Made by a program: the position numbers and the translations under genes | From: Nocardia cyriacigeorgica | GTDB lineage: Bacteria; Actinomycetota; Actinomycetes; Mycobacteriales; Mycobacteriaceae | Direction: 5' to 3' | Assembly: GCF_010858045.1 (NCBI RefSeq) | Contig: NZ_JAAGVC010000045.1 | Coordinates: forward strand, 1-41,592 | DNA: 41,592 bases | Part shown: positions 6,554-15,399 of the stretch, piece after piece | Layout of the letters: every line of letters starts with the position of its first letter | Numbering within the stretch: position 1 is the stretch's first letter | Notes under the pieces: model-generated | What the model saw: only the letters and a program-made list of their open reading frames with translations | Databases searched by the model: none | Told to the model about the DNA's origin: nothing

Positions 6554-8114
6554 GGTTGTTCTCCGCCCTGGCAACGGATTCCCTCGGCGCGCACTGCTGC
6601 GCACCTCCGCGCTCGGCCTGGTCGCCGCACCGGCGCTGGCGGCCTGTTCGAACGACGCGGGGCCAGGGCTGGTCCGGCAGCGGCCGACGCTCACTCATGG
6701 CGTCGCCGTCGGTGATCCGCGCAGCGACGGCGCCCTGATCTGGGCACGGTCGGACCGCCCGGCGACGCTGATCGTGGAAACGGCCGCCACCGAATCGTTC
6801 ACCGACGCCAGACGATTCACCGGACCGCTGCTCACCCCCGACTCCGACGGCACCGGCCGCCTGCGCGTCTCCGGACTGCCCGCAGGCGAACTCGTGCACT
6901 ACCGCGTCACCCTGGAAGGCGAGGACGGCGCCACCTCCGAACCACTCACCGGCGTCTTTCGCACCGCCCCGCTCGCACCTGCCGATATCCGGCTGCACTG
7001 GTCCGGTGACGTCGCGGGCCAGGGCTACGGCATCAACCCCGATCTCGGCGGCATGCGGATCTTCTCGACCATGGCCGCCCGCGACCCACACCTGTTCCTG
7101 CATTCCGGCGACGTCGTCTACGCCGACGGGCCGTTGCAGGAAACCGTGGCCCTGCCCGACGGCCGGACCTGGAAGAACATCGTCACCGAGGCCAAGAGCG
7201 CGGTCGCGGAAACGCTCGATCAATTCCGCGGCCAGTACGCCTACAACCTCTCCGACGACAACGTCCGCCGCTTCAACTCCTCGGTCGCCCAACTGGTCCA
7301 ATGGGACGACCACGAAACCACCAACAACTGGTCACCCGGCGGCACGGTCGCCGCCGACAAGGGTTACACCGATCGCGATATGAACACCCTCGCCGCCCGC
7401 GCCTGGCAGGCCTTCCACGAGTGGAACCCGCTCGACCCGCACGAGGCCGCCGACGGCAGGCTCTACCGCTCGATCTCCTACGGCCCACTGCTGGACGTGT
7501 TCGTGCTCGATATGCGCACCTACAAAGACGCCAACGGCGCCAACACCGCTCCCGACGGCCGCATCTTCGGCCCGCAACAGACCCGCTGGCTCATCGACGG
7601 CCTGCGCGCCTCCACCGCCACCTGGAAGATCATCGCCAACGATCTGCCGCTCGGGGTCGTGGTGCCCGATGGCAAGACCGCGTTCGAAGGCCCGGCCAAC
7701 GGTAAACCGGGCGCACCCGCCGGGCGCGAATCCGAGATCGCCCAGGTGCTCTCAGCGATCAAACGCGATCGGGTGACCGGCGTGGTGTGGCTGACCGCCG
7801 ACGTCCACTACACCGCCGCCCACCACTACTCGCCAGACCGGGCGGCGTTCACCGATTTCGACGAGTTCTGGGAATTCGTCTCCGGACCCCTCAACGCGGG
7901 TGCGTTCGGACCCAACACCCTCGACCCGACCTTCGGCCCGGAAGCGGTGTTCGTGCACGCCCCGCCGCAGCCCAACACCTCCCCGCTCGACGGCGCCTAC
8001 CAGCATTTCGGCGAGGTGCTGATCGACGGCCGGTCAAGGGAACTGACGGTGAATTTGTGCGATGCGAGCGGATCGGTGCTGTTCAGTCGGCGGCTGCCGG
8101 CGCCGGGCCGATGA
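6552..8114 (+). CDS. PhoD-like alkaline phosphatase / phosphodiesterase, exported lipoprotein
   Basis: This 520-residue protein starts with a Tat-like leader: P-R-R-A-L-L-R, a hydrophobic stretch, then lipobox L-A-A-C around residue 32. That suggests export and lipid anchoring. The mature part has an N-terminal Fn3-like PhoD domain (H-G-V-A-V-G-D-P) and metallophosphatase motifs H-W-S-G-D-V, H-S-G-D-V-V-Y-A-D-G, W-D-D-H-E-T-T-N-N-W and A-D-V-H-Y. It would cleave phosphomono- or diesters outside the membrane for phosphate scavenging. Upstream in-frame starts at 6519 (TTG) and 6540 (ATG) are possible, but none has a Shine-Dalgarno sequence; 6552 gives a normal leader length. It overlaps the divergent small ORF. 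Confidence 0.88.
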   Translation: MVVLRPGNGFPRRALLRTSALGLVAAPALAACSNDAGPGLVRQRPTLTHGVAVGDPRSDGALIWARSDRPATLIVETAATESFTDARRFTGPLLTPDSDGTGRLRVSGLPAGELVHYRVTLEGEDGATSEPLTGVFRTAPLAPADIRLHWSGDVAGQGYGINPDLGGMRIFSTMAARDPHLFLHSGDVVYADGPLQETVALPDGRTWKNIVTEAKSAVAETLDQFRGQYAYNLSDDNVRRFNSSVAQLVQWDDHETTNNWSPGGTVAADKGYTDRDMNTLAARAWQAFHEWNPLDPHEAADGRLYRSISYGPLLDVFVLDMRTYKDANGANTAPDGRIFGPQQTRWLIDGLRASTATWKIIANDLPLGVVVPDGKTAFEGPANGKPGAPAGRESEIAQVLSAIKRDRVTGVVWLTADVHYTAAHHYSPDRAAFTDFDEFWEFVSGPLNAGAFGPNTLDPTFGPEAVFVHAPPQPNTSPLDGAYQHFGEVLIDGRSRELTVNLCDASGSVLFSRRLPAPGR

Positions 8115-8154
8115 AGGGGGTGGATCGGGCGCGCACGAGGGGACGCGCTGTGGT

Positions 8155-8160
8155 TAGCTT
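8155..8160 (+). promoter_or_regulatory. -10 hexamer, leaderless promoter for FAD oxidoreductase
   Basis: TAGCTT lies 7 bases before ATG 8168, matching TAnnnT leaderless spacing and fixing that start. Confidence 0.6.
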
Positions 8161-8167
8161 GCGTGCC

Positions 8168-9445
8168 ATGAGCACGCCGCACACTGTCGCCGCCGAAGAA
8201 CATCTCCCTCGTGACACCGCGGATGTCGTTCGCACCGTGCGCGATTCGCGTCAGCGCGCCGAGCCGCTCACCGTTTGCGGTGGTGAGCTGGCCGATGACG
8301 GCGTGTCGGTGCCCGATCAGCGTGCCGTGGTGTCGATGCGCCGGATGAACTCGGTGCTCGATATCAACCTCGGCCGCGGCACGGTCCGGGTGCAGGCCGG
8401 TGCCCGCCTGTCCGAGATCGACCGGCGCCTGGGTGCGCACGGACTCGGCCTGCCGATCGTCGGCGACCACCGCGATATCACCGCGGGCGGATTCGCCTCG
8501 GTCGGCGGGGTGAGCACGGCCTCGCACAAGTACGGCATGTTCATCGATCAGATCGTCGACCTCGAGTACGTCGACCCGGACGGGCGCATCGGCACCTGCG
8601 GGCGCGACCATCACACCGAGCGTTTCCACCGCATCCTGGGCGCAGGCGGGCGCGCGGGCATCATCACCGCGCTGACCCTCGACACCGTCGAGGTCGACAA
8701 GGACCACAGCTGGCTCAGCACCACCGCACACCGCTTCCTGGATTTCGATTCCTTCGTCGAGTACGCCCACGGTCAGGTCGCGCGGCCCGGTGAGGCGGTG
8801 TTGCAGGTGGGCCGCTGGGTCGATACCGCGCCGCTGAAGGTGTCGCGGCCGGTGGGCACCGGGCACGTGCAGTTGGGCACCGTGCGGTTCGGGCAGTGGT
8901 CGAGCCTCTACCCCACCGCCCCCACTCGTTCGCTGCGCGCACGCCGCGAGGTGGGCACCAGGGCCCGCAAATCGCTCGGTGTGATCGCCTCGGCCGCCGG
9001 CGGGCGCGCGGGCATGCCGGTGCGCAACGCCGCCGCAGGCGCGGTCATGCTCACCCCGAAGGTGCTCACCCTGCGTGACGCCGAATACCTCGCCGACACC
9101 GTCATCAGCTCCTCCGAACGCGGCCCCGCCTACCGGGTCGGCGTGTTCGCCCCGCTGTCGAGCTACACCTCGGTCTTCTACCGCCTGCACGACCTGTTCG
9201 CCGGCCACCGTGAACGCACCGGCTGCTTCACCGTCATCTCCGCCATGACCTACGGCGTGCGCTCGGCGTTCCTGCGCGCCGAATCGGCCGCCCGCGGCCT
9301 GTCTCCCGAAGACCACGGCCTCATCACCTTCACCTGCCGGCTGCGCCCCGCGTCCCTGCCCTCCGAACAACTCCGCGACATCCTCACCACCATCGACGAA
9401 ATCTGCCGCTCCGAACACGCGTTGCGCTACGAATCGGCGGAGTAG
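8168..9445 (+). CDS. FAD-binding oxidoreductase (PCMH / VAO type)
   Basis: This 425-residue protein has the FAD-binding PCMH domain in its first half: R-V-Q-A-G-A-R-L-S-E-I, then G-L-P-I-V-G-D-H-R-D-I-T-A-G-G, then the G-G-V-S-T-A-S-H-K-Y-G segment. The C-terminal half is divergent, and I see no berberine-bridge or cytokinin-dehydrogenase signature that would define a substrate. No covalent-flavin histidine can be assigned confidently. The start is set by the -10 hexamer at 8155-8160. The gene appears monocistronic, between a phosphatase and an AraC regulator that has its own promoter. Substrate unknown. Confidence 0.8.
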   Translation: MSTPHTVAAEEHLPRDTADVVRTVRDSRQRAEPLTVCGGELADDGVSVPDQRAVVSMRRMNSVLDINLGRGTVRVQAGARLSEIDRRLGAHGLGLPIVGDHRDITAGGFASVGGVSTASHKYGMFIDQIVDLEYVDPDGRIGTCGRDHHTERFHRILGAGGRAGIITALTLDTVEVDKDHSWLSTTAHRFLDFDSFVEYAHGQVARPGEAVLQVGRWVDTAPLKVSRPVGTGHVQLGTVRFGQWSSLYPTAPTRSLRARREVGTRARKSLGVIASAAGGRAGMPVRNAAAGAVMLTPKVLTLRDAEYLADTVISSSERGPAYRVGVFAPLSSYTSVFYRLHDLFAGHRERTGCFTVISAMTYGVRSAFLRAESAARGLSPEDHGLITFTCRLRPASLPSEQLRDILTTIDEICRSEHALRYESAE

Positions 9446-9495
9446 CCCGGACGACCTCGCGGCGACAGCCGAGACGGTCCCGCCCCGGATATGCC

Positions 9496-9501
9496 TATCG
9501 T
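9496..9501 (+). promoter_or_regulatory. -10 hexamer, leaderless promoter for AraC regulator
   Basis: TATCGT lies 6 bases before GTG 9508, giving an expected leaderless transcript. Confidence 0.6.
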
Positions 9502-9507
9502 GGCGGG

Positions 9508-10590
9508 GTGGATGTGTTCGACGAACTGCTGCGCAATGTCCGGGGTAACGGGTCGGTGTTCGGACAGCCACAGGTGGCGCCGATGGGGTCGTTGCGGCTG
9601 GGGGAATCGGCGTACCTGACGTTGTGCGCGCCGATGCGTGGCAGCGGGGTGCTGGACGCCGGTGCGGGGCAGCCGCGGCGAATCGTGGCCGGGCAGACGG
9701 CGATCGTGTGCGGGCCCGAACCGTTCACCTTCACCGACGCACCCGAACCCGGCGCGGACAGCTCCGAGCCGACCGTGCTGATGGTCGGCTCCTACGACAT
9801 CCGGGCCGAGGTGCCGCACCGGCTGTTGCGGGTGCTGCCGCGGGTCGCCGTCGTCACCGACGCCGAGGACTGTGGGCCACTACGCGACTACCTGCAGGCG
9901 CAGCTGTCGCTGTCGGGGCCGGGCAGGCAGATCGTGCTCGACCGCCTGCTGGACTGGCTGCTGGTGTGCACCTTGCGCGACTGGTTCGACCGGCCGGAGG
10001 CCGAGCCGCCCAGCTGGTACCGGGCGCTCGGCGACGCTGTGGTCGGCCCCGCGCTGGCCGCGATGCACGCCGACCCGGCGCGAGCCTGGTCGACCGCCGA
10101 ACTCGCGGCGACGGCGGGCGTCGCGCGAACCACGTTCACCTCCCGCTTCACCGCCGCGGTGGGCCAGAGCCCGGCCGCCTACCTCACCGAATGGCGGCTC
10201 ACGCTGGCCGCCGACCTGCTCGCGCACACCGAGTTGACGGTGGCCGCGATCGCCCGCCGGGTGGGATACGCGGACGCGTTCGGGTTCTCCAGCGCGTTCA
10301 AGCGGGTGCGCGGGATCAGCCCGAGCGCCTATCGGCGCAGCACGAGCGGCGCGTCCGATATCCCGGTCGCCCCAGGCGATTACCCGCGCCAGGCGTCGGC
10401 CTCCGCCGCGGCGAACGCGGCGAAGGTCCGCGGGTCACGCCCGAGCGCGCGGCGTACACCGTCGGCGACCACCGCGTCCGAGCTGGTGCGAATCGAGCTC
10501 AACGCACCCGACCAGAGTTCGATCTCCGCCGCGGAGACGCCCTGCCCGGCCAATTCCCGCTCGAAATCGGCGACCTCCACCGGGAGATAG
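9508..10590 (+). CDS. AraC-family regulator with cupin-like N-terminal domain and overrunning C-terminus
   Basis: Residues about 15-170 resemble the cupin sensor domain of AraC_binding-type regulators. Residues about 185-280 form two helix-turn-helix motifs (W-S-T-A-E-L-A-A-T-A-G-V and V-A-A-I-A-R-R-V-G-Y-A-D), ending in the family signature F-K-R-V-R-G-I-S-P-S-A-Y-R-R. Normal members end shortly after this point. Here the frame stays open about 80 more residues, so it overlaps the convergent NmrA-like gene by 211 bases. The overrunning tail is Ala/Ser/Arg-rich and looks like an antisense shadow, so a stop may have been lost. The adjacent NmrA-like gene is a plausible target. Confidence 0.83.
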   Translation: MDVFDELLRNVRGNGSVFGQPQVAPMGSLRLGESAYLTLCAPMRGSGVLDAGAGQPRRIVAGQTAIVCGPEPFTFTDAPEPGADSSEPTVLMVGSYDIRAEVPHRLLRVLPRVAVVTDAEDCGPLRDYLQAQLSLSGPGRQIVLDRLLDWLLVCTLRDWFDRPEAEPPSWYRALGDAVVGPALAAMHADPARAWSTAELAATAGVARTTFTSRFTAAVGQSPAAYLTEWRLTLAADLLAHTELTVAAIARRVGYADAFGFSSAFKRVRGISPSAYRRSTSGASDIPVAPGDYPRQASASAAANAAKVRGSRPSARRTPSATTASELVRIELNAPDQSSISAAETPCPANSRSKSATSTGR

Positions 10591-11222
10591 TTCGCACGCC
10601 GCCCCGAGGCGGTCGCGATCTGAGCGAGGGCCTCCTCGATGCTCAGCGGCGCGGGCCCGGTCAGGTCGTAAACCTGACCGTCATGCCCGGTCCCGGTGAG
10701 CGCGGCCACGGCGACGTCGGCGATATCGGCGGCATCGACGAAGGCGGACTTCCCGTCGGCCACGGGCAGGGCGAGCTCGCCCGAGAGCACGCCGCCGAGG
10801 AATGCCCCCTCGGAGAAGTTCTGCATGAACCAGCTCGGCCGCAGCACCGTCCAGGCCAGGCCGGACTCGCGCAGCGCCTGCTCCCCCTCCAGATGGGACC
10901 GCCCACCCGCGTAGTCGGCGCCGAAATATCCGGGTGTGTCGACGCCACGGGCAGACAACAGCACCATCCGTTCGACTCCCGCGGCGGCGGCGGCACGCAC
11001 GAGCGACGGTGTCGGCGAGGGCGACACATCCAGCGGCACCACGAACACCGCCCGTACCCCGTCGAGCGCGGCTTCCCAGGTCTGCGGATCGGTCCAGTCG
11101 AAGCGGGTCGCACCGGATCGGGAGGCGACGCGGACGTCGTCTCCGCGCGCCCGCAGCCGCGCCGCGACGCGCCGCCCCACTTTGCCGGTTCCACCGATGA
11201 CGAGCACTGTGCTGTTTTCCAT
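10380..11222 (-). CDS. NmrA-like NAD(P)-binding protein, atypical SDR
   Basis: This 280-residue Rossmann-fold protein begins V-L-V-I-G-G-T-G-K-V-G, the GxxGxxG dinucleotide-binding motif of NmrA-like and atypical SDR proteins. It lacks a standard YxxxK catalytic pair, as is usual for NmrA-like members acting as redox sensors or quinone reductases. R-P-S-W-F-M-Q-N-F and a G-Q-V-Y-D-L-T-G-P segment are characteristic of this group. ATG 11222 is chosen because the Rossmann motif follows directly and an AGGAT lies about 8 bases upstream. Its last 211 bases are antisense to the AraC gene tail. Confidence 0.85.
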   Translation of the reverse strand: MENSTVLVIGGTGKVGRRVAARLRARGDDVRVASRSGATRFDWTDPQTWEAALDGVRAVFVVPLDVSPSPTPSLVRAAAAAGVERMVLLSARGVDTPGYFGADYAGGRSHLEGEQALRESGLAWTVLRPSWFMQNFSEGAFLGGVLSGELALPVADGKSAFVDAADIADVAVAALTGTGHDGQVYDLTGPAPLSIEEALAQIATASGRRANYLPVEVADFERELAGQGVSAAEIELWSGALSSIRTSSDAVVADGVRRALGRDPRTFAAFAAAEADAWRG

Positions 11223-11315
11223 GCCCTGATCCTCACCCGCCCCGAGGGACGCGGGCCATGTCCGAGGCGCCGGAACAGATAGGCGCGTGACCGCGATCGA
11301 CATTCCCCGGAAATG

Positions 11316-11354
11316 GCGAACGCCCCACCGGCCGGAACCTGGTGGGGCGTTCGC
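11316..11354. terminator. Strong hairpin terminator after ctaF
   Basis: A perfect 14-base stem (GCGAACGCCCCACC / GGTGGGGCGTTCGC) with an 11-base loop lies 12 bases past the ctaF stop on the minus strand. It also separates the cta genes from the upstream end of the NmrA-like gene. Confidence 0.8.
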
Positions 11355-11366
11355 TACGAGGCAGTG

Positions 11367-11783
11367 TCAGTGCTTCTCGGGACCCATGTGGTACTCGAAC
11401 ACCAGCCCGCCCGCGGCGATGAGGATGCAGACGACGCCGATGCCGATCAGCCAGAACTGGAAGAAGGCCAGTCCGAGGGCGGTGATGGAGCCCGCGGCCG
11501 CCAGGGTGATGGGCCAGAAGCTGCCGGGCGAGAAGAAGCCGAGGTCGCCGGCGCCGTCGACGATCTCGGCGTCCTCGTAGTCCTCCGGGCGCAGGTCGAG
11601 GCGCCGGGCGACGAAGCGGAAGTAGGTGCCGATGATCAGCGACAGACCCGCGGTCAGCACGATGGCGGTGGTGCCCGCCCATTCGACGCCGGTGCGCGAC
11701 TGTGCCGTGAAGAAGCCGTAGACGATACCGACGATGACGAAGAACACCGTCAGCAGTTCGAAAATCCGCGCTTCGATCTTCAT
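11367..11783 (-). CDS. ctaF: Cytochrome c oxidase subunit IV (actinobacterial CtaF)
   Basis: This 138-residue integral membrane protein has four hydrophobic segments (about residues 7-28, 38-58, 90-108 and 110-130). It matches the length and pattern of the actinobacterial aa3 oxidase subunit IV, including F-F-S-P-G-S-F-W-P and a final F-E-Y-H-M-G-P. It stabilises the bcc-aa3 supercomplex in the cytoplasmic membrane. It follows ctaC on the same strand with a 13-base gap, so the two are one transcript ending at the hairpin at 11316-11354. ctaE and qcrCAB, near these genes in mycobacteria, are not in this window. Confidence 0.95.
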   Translation of the reverse strand: MKIEARIFELLTVFFVIVGIVYGFFTAQSRTGVEWAGTTAIVLTAGLSLIIGTYFRFVARRLDLRPEDYEDAEIVDGAGDLGFFSPGSFWPITLAAAGSITALGLAFFQFWLIGIGVVCILIAAGGLVFEYHMGPEKH

Positions 11784-11796
11784 GTCAGATCAGTCC

Positions 11797-12888
11797 TCAG
11801 TTGCTCTCGGCCGCGCTCTTGACGGTGCGGTCGGTGTTGAACGGCCGGGTGGAGGTGGCCACCGGCGATTCACCGATGGACTCGAGCGCTTGGGCGTTGG
11901 TCATGCCCTTGTCGCGCGCTTCGATGTAGGCCTGGAACTTCTCCGGCGAGACCGCGCGGACCTCGAAGTTCATCATCGAGTGGTAGGTACCGCACATCTC
12001 GGCGCAGCGGCCGACGAACGCGCCTTCCTTCTCGATCTCGGTGATCTGGAAGACGTTGTCGGAGTGGTTTTCCTTCGGGTTCGGCATCACGTCGCGCTTG
12101 AACAGGAACTCCGGCACCCAGAAGGCGTGGATGACGTCGGCGGCGGCGAGCTGGAACTCGATAGTCTTGCCGGTCGGCAGCACGAGCACCGGGATCTCGT
12201 TGCTGGAGCCGATGGTCTCGATCTTGTCGTAGTGCAGGTAGGACAGGATGTCGTTCTCGGGCTTACCGTGCACCGGGCCCGGCTGCGGGTGGCCGTGCTC
12301 GGGGTCGATGCGCTCCTCGTAGGCCTTCAGCTGCTCCTCGTTGAGGGCCTCACGCTCGGTGTCGATGCCGTTGTAGGTGAAACCGTTCTTCAGATCCACG
12401 GTGCGGTAGCCGAACTTCCAGTTCCACTGGAAGGCGGTCACGTCCACGACGACGTCGGGGTTGTCGACCTTCTCGTGCACGTAGTTCTGCACGACGACGG
12501 TGAAGTAGAACAGCACCGCGATGATGACGAACGGGATCGCCGTGTAGGTCAGCTCCAGCGGCACGTTGTAGCCGGTCTGGCGCGGGAACTCCGGCGAGTC
12601 CTTCTTCTTGCGGTGGAAGGCGATGGTCCAGAAGGTCAGGCCCCACACCAGCACACCCATCAGCAGGGCGGCGACGACCGACCAGGTCCACAGCTCGCGC
12701 ATGCGGGTGGCCTGCGGCGTGATGCCCGATGGCCAGCCGAACCGCAGCCAGACATTGTCGATCGAGCAGCCCGAGACGAGCATCGCGGTGATCCCCAAGG
12801 ACACCGCCAGCCCGGCCCGCCGAAGGACACGGCCCTGCCGCCCCCGGGCGGGGTGTGCCCCGATCTCGTCGCTCGCCTTGTGCGCCAC
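11797..12888 (-). CDS. ctaC: Cytochrome c oxidase subunit II (CtaC)
   Basis: This 363-residue subunit carries the CuA centre that accepts electrons from the cytochrome bcc complex. It has an export signal with lipobox L-V-S-G-C-S, two membrane helices, and a periplasmic cupredoxin domain with W-N-W-K-F-G-Y. The CuA ligands lie in D-V-I-H-A-F-W and C-A-E-M-C-G-T-Y-H-S-M-M. The domain holds a long insertion rich in Glu and Pro, typical of actinobacterial CtaC. Starts at 12915 and 12894 are also open; GTG 12888 has the best-spaced Shine-Dalgarno sequence (GGAAGG, 7 bases). It is divergent from asnB. Confidence 0.95.
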   Translation of the reverse strand: MAHKASDEIGAHPARGRQGRVLRRAGLAVSLGITAMLVSGCSIDNVWLRFGWPSGITPQATRMRELWTWSVVAALLMGVLVWGLTFWTIAFHRKKKDSPEFPRQTGYNVPLELTYTAIPFVIIAVLFYFTVVVQNYVHEKVDNPDVVVDVTAFQWNWKFGYRTVDLKNGFTYNGIDTEREALNEEQLKAYEERIDPEHGHPQPGPVHGKPENDILSYLHYDKIETIGSSNEIPVLVLPTGKTIEFQLAAADVIHAFWVPEFLFKRDVMPNPKENHSDNVFQITEIEKEGAFVGRCAEMCGTYHSMMNFEVRAVSPEKFQAYIEARDKGMTNAQALESIGESPVATSTRPFNTDRTVKSAAESN

Positions 12889-13402
12889 GCTCACGCCTTC
12901 CTGGTCGCCACACATTCCGACACTGCACCGTCCGCTGGGGACGGCACGTCAACAGCTTGTCCGAACCTCACCGCGGATACCGGCGCTTTCGCGCACGGAG
13001 CACCACGGGACGGCCCGAGTACTACGCAGCGTAGACCAAACCTGGTCTTGGTTCCGCGTCGGGTCGGCTTCGACACTCCGTGGTGCGGTGCGCATCCGCG
13101 CCCGTACGCGCATCTGCCCAGCACGCGGGCGTTCGGCGACACCGCGACCCGTTGCGCACCCGCCACATCGCCGTGTTCGTCACCGGCGACATCACCGGAC
13201 GCGCCGCCGGTCCGGCGCCGGAGTCGCACCGCGGCGCGGCGGCCGATTCCCGGGGTCGGCGCCGTCCGCGTCCGAGCCCTGAACAACGCGATCGGCGGCC
13301 GAGTGGGGCATACTCGGTCACTAGATTTTCGCCAGGGAATCCCCCGCCGCGCGCGAACCGAATCGGCGCGGTCCCGACCACAGGAAAGAGGTTGCCGGCA
13401 CC
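12889..13402. other. Divergent ctaC-asnB intergenic region
   Basis: About 500 bases separate the two starts. Besides the palindrome at 13034-13047 and a possible asnB -10 hexamer TAGATT (13322-13327), no gene with convincing composition is visible; open frames here are Arg/Ala/Pro-rich shadows. The asnB transcript would have a leader of about 70 bases. Confidence 0.5.
13034..13047. promoter_or_regulatory. Palindrome GACCA-N4-TGGTC upstream of ctaC
   Basis: A perfect 5-base inverted repeat with a 4-base centre lies about 150 bases upstream of ctaC and 360 upstream of asnB. It could be a dimeric regulator site for the oxidase operon; no regulator is indicated by the sequence. Confidence 0.3.
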
Positions 13403-15346
13403 GTGTGTGGACTGCTCGGATTTCTGACGTCTGACAAAGCAGCGCCCGACACGGTGGAGCAGGTGTACGACGCCCTGCACTGCGGCCGCCACCGCGGCCC
13501 GGACGAGCGCGGGACCTGGCACGACGAGCACGTGATCTTCGGTTTCAACCGGCTGTCGATCATCGATATCGAGCATTCGCATCAGCCGCTGCGCTGGGGC
13601 CCGGCCGACAACCCGCAGCGTTATGCCCTCACCTTCAACGGTGAGATCTACAACTACCTGGAGTTGCGCGAGGAGCTGGCGCGCGAGCACGCCGCCGAGT
13701 TCCCCGACGGCGCCATGTTCGCCACCGAGGGCGACAGCGAATCCATCGTCGCGGCCTTCCACTATTGGGGCCCGGACGCGGTGCGCAGGCTGCGCGGCAT
13801 GTTCGCGTTCGCGATCTGGGATACCGAGACCGAGCAGCTGTTCCTGGCCCGCGACCCGTTCGGCATCAAGCCGCTGTTCCTGGCCACCGGCCCCGGCGGC
13901 ACCGCGTTCAGCAGCGAGAAGAAGAGCCTGCTGGAGCTGCTGCCTGCGATCGGCGCGGGCGATGAGCTGGATCCGCGCGCGCTCGAGCACTACACGGTGC
14001 TGCAATACGTGCCCGAGCCGGAGACGCTGCACGCGGCCGTCCGCAGGCTGGAGTCCGGTAGTTACGCGATGGTCCAGCCCGGCGAGGAGCCGAAGACGGT
14101 CCGCTACTTCGAGCCGAAGTTCCGGGTGAAGCCGTTCGCGGCCGGCTCCGAGCAAGCGCGGTACCGGGAGATCGCCGCGGCGCTGGAGGACTCGGTCGCC
14201 AAGCACATGCGTGCCGACGTGACCGTCGGTTCGTTCCTGTCCGGCGGCATCGACTCCACCGCCATCGCCGCGCTGGCCATGCGGCACAACCCGAATCTGA
14301 TCACCTTCACCACCGGGTTCGAGCGGGAGGGCTATTCGGAGGTCGATGTCGCCGCCGAGAGCGCCGCAGCGATCGGGGCCCGCCATATCGTCAAGGTGGT
14401 CTCCCCCGCCGAGTTCGCCGCCGCCATCCCCGAGATCGTCTGGTATCTCGACGATCCGGTGGCCGACCCAGCGCTGGTGCCGCTGTATTTCGTGGCCAAG
14501 GAGGCCCGCAAGCACGTCAAGGTGGTGCTCTCCGGCGAGGGCGCCGACGAGCTGTTCGGCGGCTACACCATCTACCGGGAACCGTTGTCGCTGAAGCCGT
14601 TCGAGCGACTGCCGCGCGGGCTGCGCAAGCTCGCCGGCAAGCTGTCGGACCGGATTCCGGAAGGCACCCGCGGCAAGAGCCTGCTGCACCGCGGATCGCT
14701 GACGCTGGAAGAGCGCTACTACGGCAATGCCCGCAGCTTCAACGACGCCCAATTGCGTGCGGTGCTGCGCGAGTTCCGGCCCGAATGGACCCATCAGGAC
14801 GTCACCGCGCCGATCTACGCGAAATCGCGCGGCTGGGATCCGGTGGCCCGGATGCAGCATCTGGACCTGTTCACCTGGCTGCGCGGCGACATCCTGGTCA
14901 AGGCCGACAAGATGACGATGGCGAACTCGCTGGAGCTGCGCGTGCCGTTCCTGGATTCGGAGGTCTTCGCGGTCGCCGAGCGGATTCCGTTCGAGCAGAA
15001 GATCACCAAGGACACCACCAAGTACGCGCTGCGCCAGGCCCTCGAAGGCATCGTGCCCGCGCACGTGCTGCACCGCGCGAAGCTGGGTTTCCCTGTGCCA
15101 CTGCGGCATTGGCTGCGCGGCACCGAACTCTACGACTGGGCCCAGCAGCAGATCGCCGAATCGCAGACCGATCACCTGCTGGACAAGGCCGCGATCACGA
15201 AGATGCTCGAGGCGCACCGGGCAGGCACCTCCGACCACAGCCGCAGGCTCTGGACGCTGCTGGTGTTCATGGTGTGGCACGGGATCTTCGTCGAGGACCG
15301 GATCAAGCCGGAGATCCAGGAGCCGACGTATCCGGTGTCGTTGTAG
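13403..15346 (+). CDS. asnB: Glutamine-dependent asparagine-synthetase-like amidotransferase (AsnB/LtsA)
   Basis: This 647-residue class II amidotransferase has nucleophile Cys2 (M-C-G-L-L-G-F), R-H-R-G-P-D-E-R, N-G-E-I-Y-N-Y and E-G-D-S-E in the glutaminase half. The synthetase half has the PPi-loop S-G-G-I-D-S-T near residue 280 and S-G-E-G-A-D-E-L-F-G-G. In corynebacteria (LtsA) and mycobacteria, enzymes of this subgroup located next to ctaC amidate meso-diaminopimelate in peptidoglycan rather than making free asparagine. That role is likely here by synteny with Rv2201. GTG 13403 is required to expose Cys2 and has AGAGG upstream. A perfect hairpin terminator follows. Confidence 0.92.
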   Translation: MCGLLGFLTSDKAAPDTVEQVYDALHCGRHRGPDERGTWHDEHVIFGFNRLSIIDIEHSHQPLRWGPADNPQRYALTFNGEIYNYLELREELAREHAAEFPDGAMFATEGDSESIVAAFHYWGPDAVRRLRGMFAFAIWDTETEQLFLARDPFGIKPLFLATGPGGTAFSSEKKSLLELLPAIGAGDELDPRALEHYTVLQYVPEPETLHAAVRRLESGSYAMVQPGEEPKTVRYFEPKFRVKPFAAGSEQARYREIAAALEDSVAKHMRADVTVGSFLSGGIDSTAIAALAMRHNPNLITFTTGFEREGYSEVDVAAESAAAIGARHIVKVVSPAEFAAAIPEIVWYLDDPVADPALVPLYFVAKEARKHVKVVLSGEGADELFGGYTIYREPLSLKPFERLPRGLRKLAGKLSDRIPEGTRGKSLLHRGSLTLEERYYGNARSFNDAQLRAVLREFRPEWTHQDVTAPIYAKSRGWDPVARMQHLDLFTWLRGDILVKADKMTMANSLELRVPFLDSEVFAVAERIPFEQKITKDTTKYALRQALEGIVPAHVLHRAKLGFPVPLRHWLRGTELYDWAQQQIAESQTDHLLDKAAITKMLEAHRAGTSDHSRRLWTLLVFMVWHGIFVEDRIKPEIQEPTYPVSL

Positions 15347-15366
15347 TCGCCGACCGCTGAAATCGC

Positions 15367-15399
15367 CGAATGCCCCGCTCTGTTCGAGCGGGGCATTCG
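15367..15399. terminator. Hairpin terminator after asnB
   Basis: A perfect 14-base stem (CGAATGCCCCGCTC / GAGCGGGGCATTCG) with a 5-base loop lies 21 bases after the asnB stop, on the + strand side of the convergent gap to adoK. Confidence 0.85.

Noticed and set aside
11287..11822. Plus-strand ORFs opposite ctaF
   Set aside because: They run through the terminator hairpin and are antisense to four clear membrane helices of CtaF.
12916..13286. 131-codon minus-strand ORF upstream of ctaC
   Set aside because: Composition is Arg/Ala/Gly/Thr without hydrophobic core, and no ribosome-binding site is present.
11734..13434. 566-codon plus-strand open frame opposite ctaC and the intergenic region
   Set aside because: Antisense to CtaC with its complete CuA motif; the translated sequence is low-complexity Val/Leu/His/Asp then Arg/Pro, without domain features.
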